Source: Phoebastria nigripes
Taxonomy: Eukaryota > Chordata > Aves > Procellariiformes > Diomedeidae
DNA: 64,000 nt
NCBI GenBank assembly: GCA_035582835.1
Contig: JAYKAV010003110.1
Location: 1,565,254-1,629,253 of the forward strand
Reading direction: 5' to 3'
Made by a program: the position numbers and the translations under genes. The notes beneath the pieces are model-generated. The model searched no databases. It was not told the origin of the DNA and was given only the letters and a program-made list of their open reading frames with translations. Below, piece after piece: positions 12,501 through 24,365 of the stretch. Numbering within the stretch: the first letter of the stretch is position 1; each line of letters starts with the position of its first letter.

Positions 12501-13124
12501 GGGTGTGTGCGGGGGGAGGGGGCACGTATCAGAGCAGGGAAGGACACGGAGAGAGAATATGAATCTCTAGCAACATACACAACCCCCTCTCAAGCTATTC
12601 CAACAAAGGCACGAAAGAACTGCCCTTCCAAAACTTGGGTGACAGAACAACGAAAAATTCGAGGCAAAACACACGCACATAGACACTAATTTCAGAGGGA
12701 GGCTGTGCTATTCCCACATTATCAGATCCCGGCAGACAAACACCCCACACCCTAACTGCCTGCTGCCCCCCGGCATCCCGCGTCCCCCCTGGTACCCACG
12801 CAGCGGGCTCGGGCCAGGCAGCAGCTGGAGGGCCCCCGGGGAGGGGGCCAACCCTGCCCTCCCCCACCCAACCCCCAGGCGCCGGGGTCCCTAACGCCTC
12901 CCCGCGGCACTTACCCCTCGGTCCTCCTCCGAGAGGAAATCTGGGCCGTCGTCCGAGCCTTCCTGCTGGGGGCGAAGAGGAGGAGGCGGAGCGGGCCGGA
13001 GGGACGCGGAGGAGCACGGCCGGCAGCGGGGAGGGTGGGGGGAGACAAAGCGCACAGGTTAGCGACCCGGCCGCACACGCCCGCCCCGCCCCAGCACCGC
13101 GGCCGCCCCGAGACCCACCATCAT
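489..13124 (-). CDS. SNX6: SNX6, sorting nexin-6 (N-terminal half; gene continues beyond base 1)
   Basis: Seven exons on the minus strand join without a frame break into 204 residues: about 2, 16, 35, 37, 41, 41 and 32 per exon. They match the sorting nexin-6 sequence as I know it, about half of its usual ~406 residues. Residues 1-18 are the acidic N-tail ([18 protein letters not shown]). The PX domain follows to roughly residue 172. It contains the extended helical hairpin typical of the SNX5/SNX6/SNX32 group ([15 protein letters not shown] through [18 protein letters not shown]). The last visible exon ([16 protein letters not shown]) is the linker leading to the BAR domain, which lies outside the window. 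Known role of the family: the SNX5/6 subunit pairs with SNX1/2 in the endosomal membrane-tubulating complex that returns cargo such as the mannose-6-phosphate receptor to the Golgi; SNX6 also contacts dynactin. All splice sites are GT-AG. SNX5 is excluded by the N-tail and by residues such as [12 protein letters not shown]. Confidence 0.97.
642..691. repeat. A-rich simple repeat, (AAC)n/(AAAC)n
   Basis: Run of A followed by AAAAC and CAA units and two CGAA units; low complexity. Confidence 0.85.
848..870. repeat. (A)23 homopolymer
   Basis: Uninterrupted A run in SNX6 intron 6. Confidence 0.9.
1651..2041 (+). mobile_element. Truncated ERVL-like LTR, antisense in SNX6 intron 6
   Basis: Begins TGTCCTGGTTTCGGCTCGG after CACCA. 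It parallels the LTR at 29646 through the GTGCACAAGAAGCTGGGAGG, GATGGCGTTTG and GGAGCCCTGCTTTCCTGG blocks, then stops matching at about 2041. It lacks the last ~200 bases (R/U5) seen at 29646. A TATA-like TATATAA is at 1907-1913. The many substitutions against the 29646 copy make it older. Assignment to a class III (ERVL) family is from memory of bird LTRs, not a search. Confidence 0.8.
2309..2432 (-). CDS. SNX6: SNX6 exon 6, end of PX domain
   Basis: This exon is 124 bases and completes the split Ala codon. It reads [41 protein letters not shown]. The acceptor has a strong pyrimidine tract (TTTTCAG); donor GTGAGT. Confidence 0.97.
2433..4405 (-). other. SNX6: SNX6 intron 5
   Basis: Roughly 2 kb of AT-rich intron with an A run at 4363-4382. 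Open frames at 2807-3040, 3182-3433 and 3491-3781 have no recognisable content. Confidence 0.9.
4406..4527 (-). CDS. SNX6: SNX6 exon 5, PX proline loop and helical insertion
   Basis: This exon is 122 bases, ending two bases into a codon. It encodes [40 protein letters not shown] and the start of Ala. The GT after GAGGC is the donor. A run of about 20 A on the plus strand (U-rich in the transcript) lies 24 bases into the intron. Confidence 0.97.
4528..6142 (-). other. SNX6: SNX6 intron 4
   Basis: AT-rich intron with no recognised element. A short duplicated phrase (TAGGATGGTATTT) occurs twice near 5620-5650. Confidence 0.9.
6143..6253 (-). CDS. SNX6: SNX6 exon 4, PX domain
   Basis: This exon is 111 bases, 37 codons, phase 0. 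It encodes [37 protein letters not shown]. The [11 protein letters not shown] stretch is the conserved PX core helix start. Acceptor TTCTAG, donor GTAAGT. Confidence 0.97.
6283..6360. repeat. A/C-rich low-complexity tract
   Basis: AAAACC-type units with a C-rich core and one N. It lies about 30 bases upstream of the exon 4 acceptor on the transcript strand, where it reads as G/U-rich. Confidence 0.8.
6503..6690 (+). mobile_element. CR1 LINE, 3' end fragment
   Basis: Shows the diagnostic CR1 3' UTR phrases in order: GGAATGGGTTGCCCAAAGAG, GAGTCTCCACCCTTGGAGAT, GGACTAAATGATCTCCAGAA, CAACCTCAACTATTCTGTGA, ending in ATTCTG. CR1 is the dominant bird LINE. It is usually 5'-truncated like this, and ends in a short ATTCT-type tail, not poly(A). 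Antisense to SNX6. Confidence 0.93.
7142..7246 (-). CDS. SNX6: SNX6 exon 3, start of PX domain
   Basis: This exon is 105 bases, 35 codons, phase 0. It encodes [18 protein letters not shown] and then the [13 protein letters not shown] strand of the PX domain. Acceptor TTTAG, donor GTAAAAG. Confidence 0.96.
7871..7912. repeat. (AAAC)n simple repeat
   Basis: AAACAAAC units with CCC interruptions, low complexity. Confidence 0.8.
11389..11412. repeat. G-rich tract in SNX6 intron 2
   Basis: G runs of 3, 8 and 9 separated by C and A on the plus strand. On the SNX6 transcript it is a C-rich tract. The DNA strand could form a G-quadruplex. Confidence 0.75.
12915..12962 (-). CDS. SNX6: SNX6 exon 2 ([16 protein letters not shown])
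   Basis: This exon is 48 bases, 16 codons, phase 0 at both ends. The acceptor is a CAGCAG tandem, so using the upstream AG would add one Gln after Met-Met. The donor is GTAAG. The acidic segment matches the SNX6 N-tail. Confidence 0.93.
12963..13118 (-). other. SNX6: SNX6 intron 1, 156 bases
   Basis: GT (13118-13117) to AG (12964-12963), with a long C/T-rich tract before the acceptor and a CTAAC branch-point-like motif at about 13058-13062. Retention gives an in-frame stop. Confidence 0.8.
13119..13124 (-). CDS. SNX6: SNX6 exon 1, two codons (Met-Met)
   Basis: The coding part of exon 1 is only ATGATG, followed at once by a GT donor (GTGGGT). Reading on without splicing reaches a TAA after 19 more codons. 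Splicing to 12962 gives [11 protein letters not shown], which agrees with the known SNX6 N-terminus. The 5' UTR extends into the CpG island to the right. Confidence 0.85.
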
Positions 13125-13247
13125 GGCTGCTCGCAGCGCTCCGCGCCCGCCGGCCCTCCCCCTGCCAGCCCGCCCGGAGCCCAGCGGCGAGGCGGGGCTG
13201 CGGCGCGCGGGGGCGGAGCGGGGCGGGGCGCCCGGGCGCGCGGGGCG

Positions 13248-13273
13248 GTGGCGGCGGCGGCGGCGGCGGCGGC
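13248..13273. repeat. (GGC)n trinucleotide run near the SNX6 start site
   Basis: About eight GGC units on the plus strand (GCC on the transcript). It lies about 125 bases upstream of the first ATG, possibly in the 5' UTR. Confidence 0.85.
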
Positions 13274-13283
13274 GAGCTGTACC

Positions 13284-13292
13284 TCTCGCGAG
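13284..13292. promoter_or_regulatory. TCTCGCGAG element
   Basis: Matches nine bases of the TCTCGCGAGA motif known from TATA-less CpG-island promoters. It sits ~160 bases upstream of the SNX6 ATG. Function here is inferred. Confidence 0.6.
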
Positions 13293-13650
13293 GGAGCGGC
13301 GGGCGCGGGCCGCGCGCGCCTAAGCCTCCCTCCCCTCCCCCGCCAACGCGCGCTCGGCGGCCGTTGAGGAGAGGGCGCGAGGCTTGAGAGGGCGGGCGGG
13401 AGCTTCGGCTGCGGGTCCTCGCCGTGGCCGTGGCGAGGCCCGGTGGCTGTGGGATGGGGCTCTCCGCGGCGGGAGGAGAGGAGGGGAGCCGCCCCCGGAG
13501 GGGGAGGTTGCGGCCGTGGCCGCGTGTGTCGCATCCGCCTCGGTTTTCCCCTTTGTTCCGTGGGTGTGCGCTGGTCCGTGCTGCAGCAGCAGCAGCGCTC
13601 CCGCGGCTTGCTGATGGGTCTGGCGAGCTGCGAGACCCCGGCGTTCAAAA

Positions 13651-16600
13651 GTGCGTCCACGCATCGATGGTGAATGTTTCCCGTGCGCGGTTTGCAGAAG
13701 CGAGAGTGGGTTTGTTCATGCGTACAAAAGCTGAATGCTTGGCACACTGAGAGCAAGCGTGCAAAACCTCTGAAAATGCGCGTAACAGGCAGAACTCTGC
13801 TGCCATCCCTGACCTTTATTCATAACGGATCGCTTTCATGCTGCCTTGCTCGTCTTTCCGTCATTTCTGTGAGAGATGGGCTTTGCAGCACCAGCCCTTT
13901 ACCACATGCATTTTTACAAGCGTCTGTGTGAAACAGACTATGCAATTACACAGTGCTAGAAATTAAGTAGTTTATAGTATGCCTTGATTTATGGGCAGTT
14001 ACGTGACTAAGATTGATGACTGCCTTTCATTCAGACTAAGAAACGGAGCCATTAAATGCCCCTTTGTCTAATGACAGTGGAAAACATCAGCATCCGCAGA
14101 CTAAACCAAATACAAGCATGGAAGGTAGGAAGTCCATGCCTGAGACTGCATTTTTCTGTGAATCGGAGTTAGAACAGCCAAGAAACAGCCTCAGGGTGGG
14201 GTTTCATGATCAGCGTAAACCCATCTAGGTGTGTGCCATTGCTGAGAGATGGTGGCAGGTGTGGACATTAGCACTGCCATGGGCGTATGGTCAGACAGAT
14301 GAGGACATTGATCCAGCTGCAAATTAATCCTGCAACAACAAATGATTAGTTTCCATCTGAGTTGGCTCCATAATCCAGCCAAAACTGTAGTTAGTTACAC
14401 AAGCACCAGTGGGACAGGACCACCGCTTGCCACAGTAGCACCGTGGATTTAGACAGGACTAAGCCGGTCAGGAAACTACACCTTGAGAAATACTACTCAT
14501 GCCTCAAGATAAATGAAGAGAAAGCTTCCTGAGCTCTGTACTGCTTAGAAGAGTGCTTTGGAATTCAGAAATGGAAATTGTCTCTTGGAAATTGTTCTTA
14601 GTACAGCTGCAGAAAGAGGCCTTTGAATATGCATTTTGTAAATAATTTAAAAAGCTGTTCTTTAAACAATTTTGGTGTANGCAGTCTGTTTCTGTCTTGA
14701 TACAGGCACATGCAACATCATCTGAAGTACTGACTTACTACTTGGGTCAAGAGAAGTAAAACTATTTTACAAGATACTGAGAAAGAGTATGTGACCTGTT
14801 TAAACACCGACCTTGTCATGCTGAAGGGGTAAAGACAAAGTCACACAGGAAACTGATTTCTGGGGGTTCACCTGCATGCGTTAGCATCCTGCTCTGTGCA
14901 CAGTCTGGGCTCAGTATCATACTACCACTCCAGCTAGCAAACATCTGTTTTTCTGGAAAAACTAAAATCAGTGACAGAATGAGCTTTTTTTTTTTTTTAA
15001 TGTTTATTATTTATTGTTAATACATTTTTGTAGGACCAAAGAACCCAAGTCAAAGAGTTGAGAAAAGGCTTCACAACTAATAAAGAGACAATTCCCTCTT
15101 CCAGGGGACAGCTAAGCAGTCCAGCTGGCTCACATGAATCCAGCAGGATGACCATCTCAGGTCCATCTACAAAAAAATAAGGTTATATGGCTTTCCAGTG
15201 TGGCTCTGGGAGCAGTTCAGTCATGTTTTGGATGGCACAGAGGCTCATGAGGGACATACTTCAAAACAACAGCAGTACTGTGGCTCTAAAGGTGCTCTGT
15301 ACCAAATGATACCAAAACTGCTAAGCAGCAATACAATCCATGATACTGTCTTTCATCTTGCCCTGATAACTTATCCCAGCTCCATGTCTTGCCCTACTTT
15401 TGTCCACATGCTCCTCCCTGCTGGCAGAGCAATGCTTGGTGCATGCTGTTGCTGCTTCAGCAGCTGAGAGATCATACATGCCATGGGGACATCCTAGCTA
15501 GTAGGTGGGAGAAGAGCACTACCTCTTCGCAGTGCTCTTCTGTCAAGACTCAGTTTAATAAGCCTACTCTGAGGCTGCAGGATCATGTTCAGTTTCCTTT
15601 GATGATAGCTGAGGTCACCCCACCTAAGGAGTTTCCATCTTGGCTGTTTGCACACTCTCCTCTATGTCTACATAACAATAATAAACCAGGTCAATGAACT
15701 AAATATAACACAGCAAGAACGAAATTACACATTGTAACTGAGGCAATCTGACAGCCCTTTGGTACCATCACATTCCTCCCCTCCTTCTCCACACACCTGG
15801 CTGTCTACTTTACACCAGCTCTGGTCTTCAGCGGGCCCTGACTCCAGTCAACCTGTCTCACCAGCAGAAAAATTACAGGAGCTGAAGGAAGGGAAAACTG
15901 TTTTGACGGGTGAGTTGCATTGACTCTGATAAGCTGTATGGATGGCCCAGAGCAGGATGCAGGAGTCTGAAGCCAGAAGAAAGGAAAGTCTTGGGGCTCT
16001 CAGATGACATCCTGAGAAATTATTCCCTTTACCAACAACATCTGACTTTTGCTCCAGGACACACTCTGACTCACTCAGCTACTCATTTTTTGTCCCATTT
16101 TTCCTCCCTTTTTTCCTCATTTTTTCTTTTCAGCTACTGCGTTTTATTTTGTCTCATTTTTAGCTGCTAAACTCTTGAAGCAAGGATCATCATTATTCTG
16201 AGTTTACAGAGCCGTAAGGAGAAAGAGGGACCGATCCTGCTCCAGTTAGGGGAAAACTGCTGCACTATTGTAAGCCATAGGTCTTCAGATTTTTTAAAAA
16301 CATTCCCCTGCAAAGACTCATAATGTCAGTAGATGGTGCTATATACATATTTTTAGGAATCTTCTCGGCCGAGGTTTACCCAACCTATAACATTACCTTT
16401 GTGTTTGAGTGTGATATCCCTGGAAACATAGATGCCACACAATTTAAGAAATATTTGGCTTTTTTTCAGGGAATCACTGTAGAGATCTAAAGGCTTTCCA
16501 CTCCATGGCATCATGTCATATAGTACTACCTGCACTATATGACTAATCATGGAGTGATTCAATAAATGTAAGCGTTTGATGTATGCAAGTGCTGTAGTTC

Positions 16601-19600
16601 TGATATTTCATTAACTGATACATATTTTTAAAAAGTGTGAGGAACTATTCTTCATGCACTTTTCTCTTTTGAGAAGTCTCTCAACTTCCCTCTCTAAACC
16701 TAATTACTCTCAGTTTCCTTCAACCATGTATTGTTCACGTGGAGCTCAAATACAACATCTTGCAGACAAACTGTGGTCGTCAGGACCAGCTTTCCTGTAT
16801 CTCAGTGCCAGATTGATTCCTCCTTTCGTTTCATCTTTGAGATGAAAATATTTTATTCCCTTATATACTTCATTTAAATTGTCTCTACTGCTGCTAACTG
16901 AAACGTATTAAGGAACCATATCATTAAAGCTATATTGCAAGGCTTTTTTCTGGCAGAGCAGATAATTACATTTTAAAAAGATAAATCAACATTTACCTTT
17001 TCTTTCTGTGGAAAACTAGAGCTTTTAAGTGTAATGTTTTCAGAAGATTAAGGCTGAAGGAGAAAAAGGCTTCAAAATCTTATTATAAAACCAGTCTAAA
17101 AAGCTCAGTTAGCAATAGAGGCTTTTTACCTGTTATGGAGATAGATCACTTTACAGCAAAAAATTACTATCAAACTGATCATATTCCTTTAGGAACACAA
17201 AGAGGATGTGAGCTGTATGATTAAAAGAACAGAGAGGGGGAAAAAATGTATAAAATTCTAGAGAAGAAAGCGAAATACAGCTTTGGACAGTATGTGCCTA
17301 GTAACTTCTAGCAACTCTGAAGAACAGTAATTTCCATCAGAAAAAAAAAATCTGTTTCTCAGTGTGGAATAGACTTCTGTGAATTCCAAAGCATAATGGG
17401 GCCATATGCAAATAATAAGGATGTGTGGGTTTCTATTCAGACTGCAGGGACCCTTAAAAGGCTCACTCTGCAGTTTTAAAAATCCTGGCCTCCTTGTGCC
17501 AGATGCTGACTATACGTGTGCATATACATTGTAATGCAATTCAGCACGCTTCTTCCCTAGGAAAGAATCAGATTTTTTCTTTTTGCCTTTTTAAAATTCA
17601 TCTACATGGCATTATAGACACATTCTGTCTTTGTCTGCCATGAATGACTTAATACCTGTATACAGCTACACCAATGCAGAAAGTTGAACTATCTAAAGCC
17701 TCATTTTTCACCAGTGCCATGAACTAATGCCAAGAAGCTGTAAGGAGAAGAATATATTATCCAGTAAACAGAGGTAAAAATCACTTATTCTGAGCTCTGA
17801 ACCTTTTGAAGGTTTTTTTCTTCTTTGGATTGCATGCTGTTATTAACCTGATTGTCATATTTCTATAACAGATTGTAGGCAATCATTGCTCTACACAAAT
17901 ACTTCATTGCAAATGGGTGCACAAGGAGACTGCATCTCCCATAGCTCCTATAGGATTGTCTAGGAAAGAGCCTATAAAGAAGCTCTCTCCTTCCGTGGCA
18001 CACAGGCATGCATAGAAATGTTTATAAATAAAATCACAAACTGATAAGCGTTTCAGCTGCCTACTCTGGATTTAAAGCCATTGAACTCATCTCTTTTCCT
18101 AAACTCCAGTCCCTTCTCCTTTATAAACCAGCTGAAACATGGAGCACTTCAGAGAATATTCTGAGAGAATCCCTTTTTATCACTCTTCCCAATTCTTAAT
18201 ATGTCTTTCTTTAAGAGAAAACCAGAATTTCTGGCCTCACCTTTGCTCCAGACTAAGCATTTTACTTGCACCAAGCGCTGGCACAAAATTCTTTAAATTG
18301 TTGTAACAGAATTTATTATTGTAACAGAAACAGAAAAACCTTTTCGCTGACATCACAGCTGAAACCAGGGAGATTCTTTTCCCACATTGCTTCTCAGGTT
18401 TTTAGTTTTAGAGCTGCCTGGTTTAATCCCTGGGTTGTGGAGGGCAATAGGAATGCTTTGGGATATCAGCCTCACAGTAGAGTCTTAACTCTATCAATCA
18501 GTGACTGCAATGATAGGAGCATTATGGGAGACTTCTCCAAAGCAGTTTTATTACTCTTTTCACGTCAGATGTTGACAAGTCTGAGGTAAAAATACCAGAA
18601 GGCCATTTACAGTAGTGCTTTCATCAGGGCTAGCACTGATGATTCTTGTCAGGCTAGGGAATAGTAAAATAGATTCAGAAAAAAACCTCAGTATAAATAA
18701 GGCCTTGTTGATGAAAGTGTGACCAAGAAGGATGAAAAGCAGATTTGCTAACACTGACCTTATACACGTCATTCCTCAAAGGCCAGCTCTGCCCCAGCAG
18801 GGCAGCACCAGGCAGGGCAGACAAAGCAGCTCTTGTCATGTCTTGTCACTGGTACAATAATGGGTATCAGGAAGGACGCACAATGCTGCTTATTTTGCCA
18901 GAACAGACTGAACGACACTTTCTGCCTAATTCAGTAGATACCTATTGTTGGGGACTATTAGTCATTATTCTTTGTCTTTTGCTCCCTGTTATCTTATTTC
19001 CTTTTCTCCTAATACTTTTTTGTTTGCTTTTCAGTTATTTTCCCCTCTTTTTTAATATTTAGCATTTTTCCTTCCTAATCTCTCATTCCCCTTCCAACCT
19101 GTCTCTTCCTTTCTCTTTGTTAGACCACCCCGTTCCGTGCCTGGATTTCCTTTGGTCTTGCCAGAGGGCAACTGTCTGTTCCCTCCAGCTCATCGCAAAA
19201 TGACACCTCTCCCCTCACTCTTAAGCCTTCAGGTCCTCTCTGTAATCAGTCCCAGCTCATTCCATTTTTGTCTCTTCTTACTCTCAGTCTTACATTCAGT
19301 CTTCTGTTCTCCTAATGTGCTCCTCGCTGGCTTCCTGCTCACTTGAATTTCATTGTTGCCCTCTTTCATGTCTGGCAGGTAGTCACACTCTTCTGAGTTC
19401 ACTCCTGAAAACCTTGGATGTCTCCTAGCACGTCCTATGAATGCCAGTACTATTAGAGCATCACTTGCAGCGTGACAGGATGTGATGACCACTAACCTGG
19501 TCTGCTTGAGGCAACATTTGCAAGCTTGCCAAACAATAACCAGGTGTCCTTTGTCTTCCTACACATATCAGGTGAGCCTTACCTGACCAGCATCCTAAAG

Positions 19601-22600
19601 AATTTCTGACCAAAAATGATCAAAGATAAGCGGAGAAAAAAAAAAAAACAACACGTTATTTCTGATATATGTTTACCAGAGAAAAAGCTGAGTTTGATAG
19701 ATGCCACCAACCAGCATTAAAACAACAATCAGCTGAGGCATTCTTTAATGGCCAGGGGCAGCTCTTCAAACATGATGATGTCTGACTCAAACCCAAAGCT
19801 GCTTCCATCTCCAGGTGAATCTGTTGTGACACTCATATTACAGCAGAACTGCATGGGAGCAGCCACCCTAAGACANATCCTATGTTTCATTCACAGTCTC
19901 AAATGCCTGCTTGCCCAGTGGTCCAGCCCCCCCCAAAAAAATCTATGTTGCATCCAAATGTGTTCCTTTCTATATAGCATCTTCAGAGCCGGAGGCCTTA
20001 GGACTGACTTGAGGGGTAGTCAGGAAAAAAAAAAAAAAAATCGGGCCATGTAGACATTGGCTGGCCAAGCATATCACCTGCTTGGTTCTCTTTTCCTGAC
20101 TTAACAGCTATGGAGATGCAGATGCTTGTTAATTTTAAATTGTGTTGGATAGCCAGTTGCAATAAGAGGCATGGGTTAAGATGCAGACACACAGAGCACT
20201 CACTGTTAGGCTTCACTGCAGTTTTACTTCTGGCTGTCTGCTCTTGAGTTAACATCTCCCNAGACAGCTTGACTTGACTGATGGTGCTCACTGCAAAACC
20301 GCCAAGATGTGCAGGGCGATCGTAATAGCTGCACTGAATAACTGATTCCCACAGTGTCACTGCCAGCACTTGAGCTGCAGCCCATGCTTCCAGACAGGCC
20401 AGTTCTGTCTGGTTCATCACACCGTCTCTCTGGATCTGGAGATGCTGATCGTGAAACAACCATAGAGCACAGTCTGGATTAAGCCCATCAAAGGCCGTGC
20501 TGCTGCTGGAGGGGAAGTCACGCCTCCCCCGTGCCCCTGCTCCCTCTGCTGTCCCAGCTCTCCCTCAGTGCAGCCCCAGGGGCAGACAGATGAGGGAGCT
20601 GACCCAATTTACCTGCTTTTCTTGCAGGATCAGTTTCCAGCCAGCTCACTTGAGCCAGCACGATAGGAACATAGGGAGAGTATGAAGGGTAGCACCCCGC
20701 TTTTCAGCAGCAGTGCAGTTTTAGATTGGCTTAAACCAATCAGGAAACCTTTTGTGGCATTACTAATGGATTATCTCAACCTGCAGTTCAGTGAAGATGA
20801 GCCCACAGGTACATTACAATAAAGCACCCTGCTGTGAAAACCCAGTGGGCACACCAGGAAAAATTCATGTGGCTCCTGCTATGGTGTTTTAGAGTAGTGT
20901 GATGGTTTTCACTGGTGGACAGGACTTGCCATCAGGCAAAGACACTGAGCCTGTCTCAGCACAAATTCAGCTGGGATAGCTTGCATCACCACGGATGTCT
21001 GCACAAAGCATGCGTGGCTACAGATAACAAAAGCACTTGTCCATCAGCCTCTAGCCAGCACAACTTTATGACGTTGACCAGGCCAGGCTATAATCTGGAA
21101 TGAAGGCTAATGGAATAGCATTTGGATCTCCATTGGCACTTTATTGAGCTGCAATAGTCCCGTGGTCAAGGCAAAGATAATATGATACTATGAGAGGTTA
21201 TATCTTTGTAGGCAGAAATTAGAACTGTAATTCTGTATTTGAGAGCAAACAAGCCTTGTGTTGCAATGTGGGGAACTGAAGCGTTAGGTATTTGAGACAC
21301 TAACCTGTACTGCATGTACAGATGCTTTTTGTCCCAGCTGGTCAATGGATGGTGCAGGGAAGAAAGGAAAGCATTGGTGCTTTGACTTTGTTTTTTCTTT
21401 TTCCACACCTGTGCCTTTTGACTTACAGATTTTTGCATTTGAGTGGGTGGATCTGATGGTGAACAGGTGAACCAGCCTCACTGAGAATTTTACACATGGC
21501 CAAAGGGAATGCTGGGCCACATGGGTGGCTCTGCGAACAGGAACTGAGCAATGGGAACCAGCCTAGGAAATGCTTCCAGTCCTCCTGCTGGATCAAGCTC
21601 TCTCCTTCCCAAGGCACAAAAACAAATCCGGAACATTAGTTTGGGTTTGGGAAGGTCAGCTGTGTTTTTGTAACTGCTGTGTTCAGATCTGTCCACAATT
21701 ATCACAGCAACTGTGACATGTAGGGTCAAATCCTGCTGATACATGGAATAACATGGGCACCAAAAATTCTTCTATCAGGGCAGTGTTTGACTCCATGCAA
21801 AAGGCAGAGGGTTCAGTGTCCCATTCATTGCAGCTGAGTTCCCAGGCCTCACTGTTAGCTCTCTGCCCCTGTGGTAGGCACTGTACAAGCTCACAAAGCA
21901 GTACATACCAGGAGTGGAGCAGGGAGCTGTGCCTCAGGACTGGTGAAGCATCCTCATCCAGGCCAGGGAAAAAAAGGGAATACATTCAGACCCTCCTCTG
22001 GAGTGGGTTCCTTGCACTTTGTGCACTAGGGCTGTTAAAGACAGCTTTGGCACTGAAAGTACAAGGACCTGCAGAATGGAGCTACAAAAGAAACGCAGAC
22101 CCTTAATAATCTTTATTTTTGAGAATTATTTCAGGGAGATTACCCACATGAGCAAGACAGTCAGGAATGCACCTCCTTCCACTCAGCTCTTCTGCTAGTG
22201 CAAATCAATGTTTTTCCATTAAAGTCAATGGAGCTTTGCTGATTACATGAAGTCAAGACCATTGTGCACAATTTATTGGCTCTAGTCATTTGATAATACT
22301 CTACAATGGGAAATCTTTTACCTCTGCTTCTTTTATAAAACACAAAGGACCCATACAGTTTCAGATCATTATATTTTGCTCTAGTCCCACCTTCTCAAAA
22401 AAATTCCTTTTGTTATTTCTCACTTGAGGGGGCAGCTATGACTAAGTGGCTGAAAAAAACCTTCAGATTTACCAAACCTGCAATGCAGCTCATTTCCCAC
22501 CATTTAAGGCAATGCTATTCCTGGAATTTGCACTTTGAAATCTCCCCACCCAAAGAATCAGTGCTTTAGGACAAAGGTAGGCACCAGTGTAAAGCCCAAT

Positions 22601-24079
22601 TGCAAATGCACCAAATAAAAGTTTTAGGTTAAATTTTGCCTTTCACATCTCATAGAAAAAGAGTTTCTTTACTGTATTTCTTATTTTACGTCTCCATATA
22701 ATCACCCAACTGTAGCACTGAAGACCGAGGAGTTCCAGTAACATGTCCTGGCAGTGGATTCCCCCTCCAGTCTGGGCTGACCTTTCTTAGCTCTGGACTT
22801 CAGGTAATCCTGTCTCCCAGTCATACAGTCACCAAATCAGCTCTGAGCCACCAACAGCTAAGACTTTTGCTTAATCATGACTACTTTATCTTAGAATGTA
22901 CGTTAATTTTTGCTCCAGTGTGCTGTAGTGGTACAACACTGTCAAATCCTGCAAGCACAACAGAATTGAGTTACACCAAGTCGGTACCTGTGGGACAAGC
23001 TTATGGGAAAGGACAGCAAGAAGTGTCATACTGGTGATTCATTAGGTGATGCTCTTCCCTCTGCAACAATTCTGAACCAATGCCCTAAGGTGCACAGGGC
23101 TCTGACTTCCACATGAATCATAAAATGTTTTGGCTGCTTGAGATGTGATTGTGTGTGACATGCGTAATCTTTGTGATGAGCTAAAGCAAATAACAAGAGC
23201 AAGTGAGGTTCAATCAGGTTCAGTAAGGCCCTGTTAAATCTACACATTTTCAGCTCAAGTCCCCTCCTAGCATTCTAGCAATGCTTCTGACTCCCTCCTC
23301 TTTGGGTCACGTGCAGTTCACATCTGGTTCTGAATCTAAAACACATCAATGCTGAAATTTATTTTAAGGATGTGCAACGTCACAGCTTAGTCTGAAGTGC
23401 TGCCAGCTATTGATTCATATCAAGCAACAAGGCTATCATGTAGGGCTCCACAGTAAGATAAGAGCACGCCCCGTAGTTGAAAGTTGGCTAAATGATGCTT
23501 ATAGAATTTGTGAACGCCACCCACAATAAAGTTTATAGCTGTTTCATTGTTTTCATATTTCCCCTCTTTTGTACATTTCTGAGACACTGTTTTAGAATTA
23601 TTTATAAAATATTAGAAAACCACTTAATTTGTTCTAATTCTCAGCATTTTTATTTTGAATGAAGTACCAAATATTTGGGGCTTAATTTATTAACAATAAA
23701 AGTGAGGTACCGATCTCTTAATTTTTAGATATATTCAAGAAAGGAAATAAGTGAACTAGGCAGCTGCCAAAGCATGTATGTCTGAACTGAATAATGATCA
23801 GGATTTTATGACACATTTGGAAGGGAAACGTAATAAAAGATAAAGAGGGATATGGAAGTGGGATAAAAATACCCACTTATCATTGATAAATTATTCTAGA
23901 CTTCTTTGATATATTTCTTTGATATAATGATTGCCTGTTCTTTACAGAGATAGACACTGGACCTAATCTTGCTGGACTCCTGAATGTATTTTGTATAACA
24001 TTAATTAAGATGAAAATCAAGACTGACATATGAACTGTAAAGCATATAAGAAACTGACTGAAGAGGAGTCTTCTGTCAG
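13651..24079. other. Intergenic, SNX6 to CFL2 (left part)
   Basis: No conserved exon, RNA gene or clear mobile element recognised on either strand. Open frames of 60-150 codons occur at chance level, without family motifs. It contains short homopolymers (14988-14999, 17341-17350, 20024-20040) and pyrimidine-rich stretches near 16080-16170 and 18960-19130. Confidence 0.7.
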
Positions 24080-24084
24080 GAGAA

Positions 24085-24365
24085 AGGGGAATTATTAATG
24101 GAGTTTCCTAGATTCACTCTGGGAACAATCTTATTTAATCTTCTCATTAACGACCTTGGCACAAAAAATAGGAAGTAAATGAGCTAATGAAATCTGCTGA
24201 CAACACAAAACTGGAAGGTACTACTGATATAGAAGAGGACTGGAGTATCATGCAGGAAGACCTTAATGACCTTGAGGACTGCAGTAACAGAAATACGATG
24301 GAATTTCGCAGTGAATAATGCAAAGTGATGATCTTAGGGGCCAAAAGAAATTTCTATAAGCATGA
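24085..24365 (+). mobile_element. Decayed CR1-type reverse transcriptase fragment
   Basis: The plus strand reads TILFNLLINDLG, then after a stop and a frame slip KSADNTKLEGTTDI, EEDWSIMQEDLNDLEDC and CKVMILGA. This is the order found in the C-terminal reverse-transcriptase region of CR1-like LINEs (LFN..INDL, FADDTKL.., QxDLxxL.., CxVxxLG). Several stops and frame breaks show it is old and dead. The CR1 subfamily cannot be given without a library search. Confidence 0.72.

Larger units (their letters stand above)
7247..12914 (-). other. SNX6: SNX6 intron 2 (5.7 kb)
   Basis: The largest SNX6 intron in the window. It holds an (AAAC)n-type tract at 7871-7912 and a G-rich tract at 11389-11412. 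It runs into the CpG island after about 12700. No exon of another gene is recognised. Confidence 0.9.
12730..13650. promoter_or_regulatory. SNX6: CpG island over the SNX6 promoter and exons 1-2
   Basis: Sharp rise in G+C and CpG density against AT-rich flanks. It covers SNX6 exons 1 and 2 and its 5' UTR. It includes a (GGC)n run at about 13248-13273 and a TCTCGCGAG motif at 13284-13292. No TATA box is placed for SNX6, as usual for broad housekeeping promoters. The island continues ~350 bases past the likely start site on the plus side, which would allow divergent transcription. Confidence 0.88.

Noticed and set aside
12595..13756. Open frames of 110-211 codons in the SNX6 CpG island, both strands
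   Set aside because: GC-rich frames with low-complexity Ala/Arg/Pro content. The true coding exon 2 lies in a different frame of the same region.
22205..22250. Short phrases such as AAAGTCAATGGAGC, also near 26455 and 55565, like old amniote repeats
   Set aside because: Too short to assign to a family by eye; only a repeat-library search could decide.
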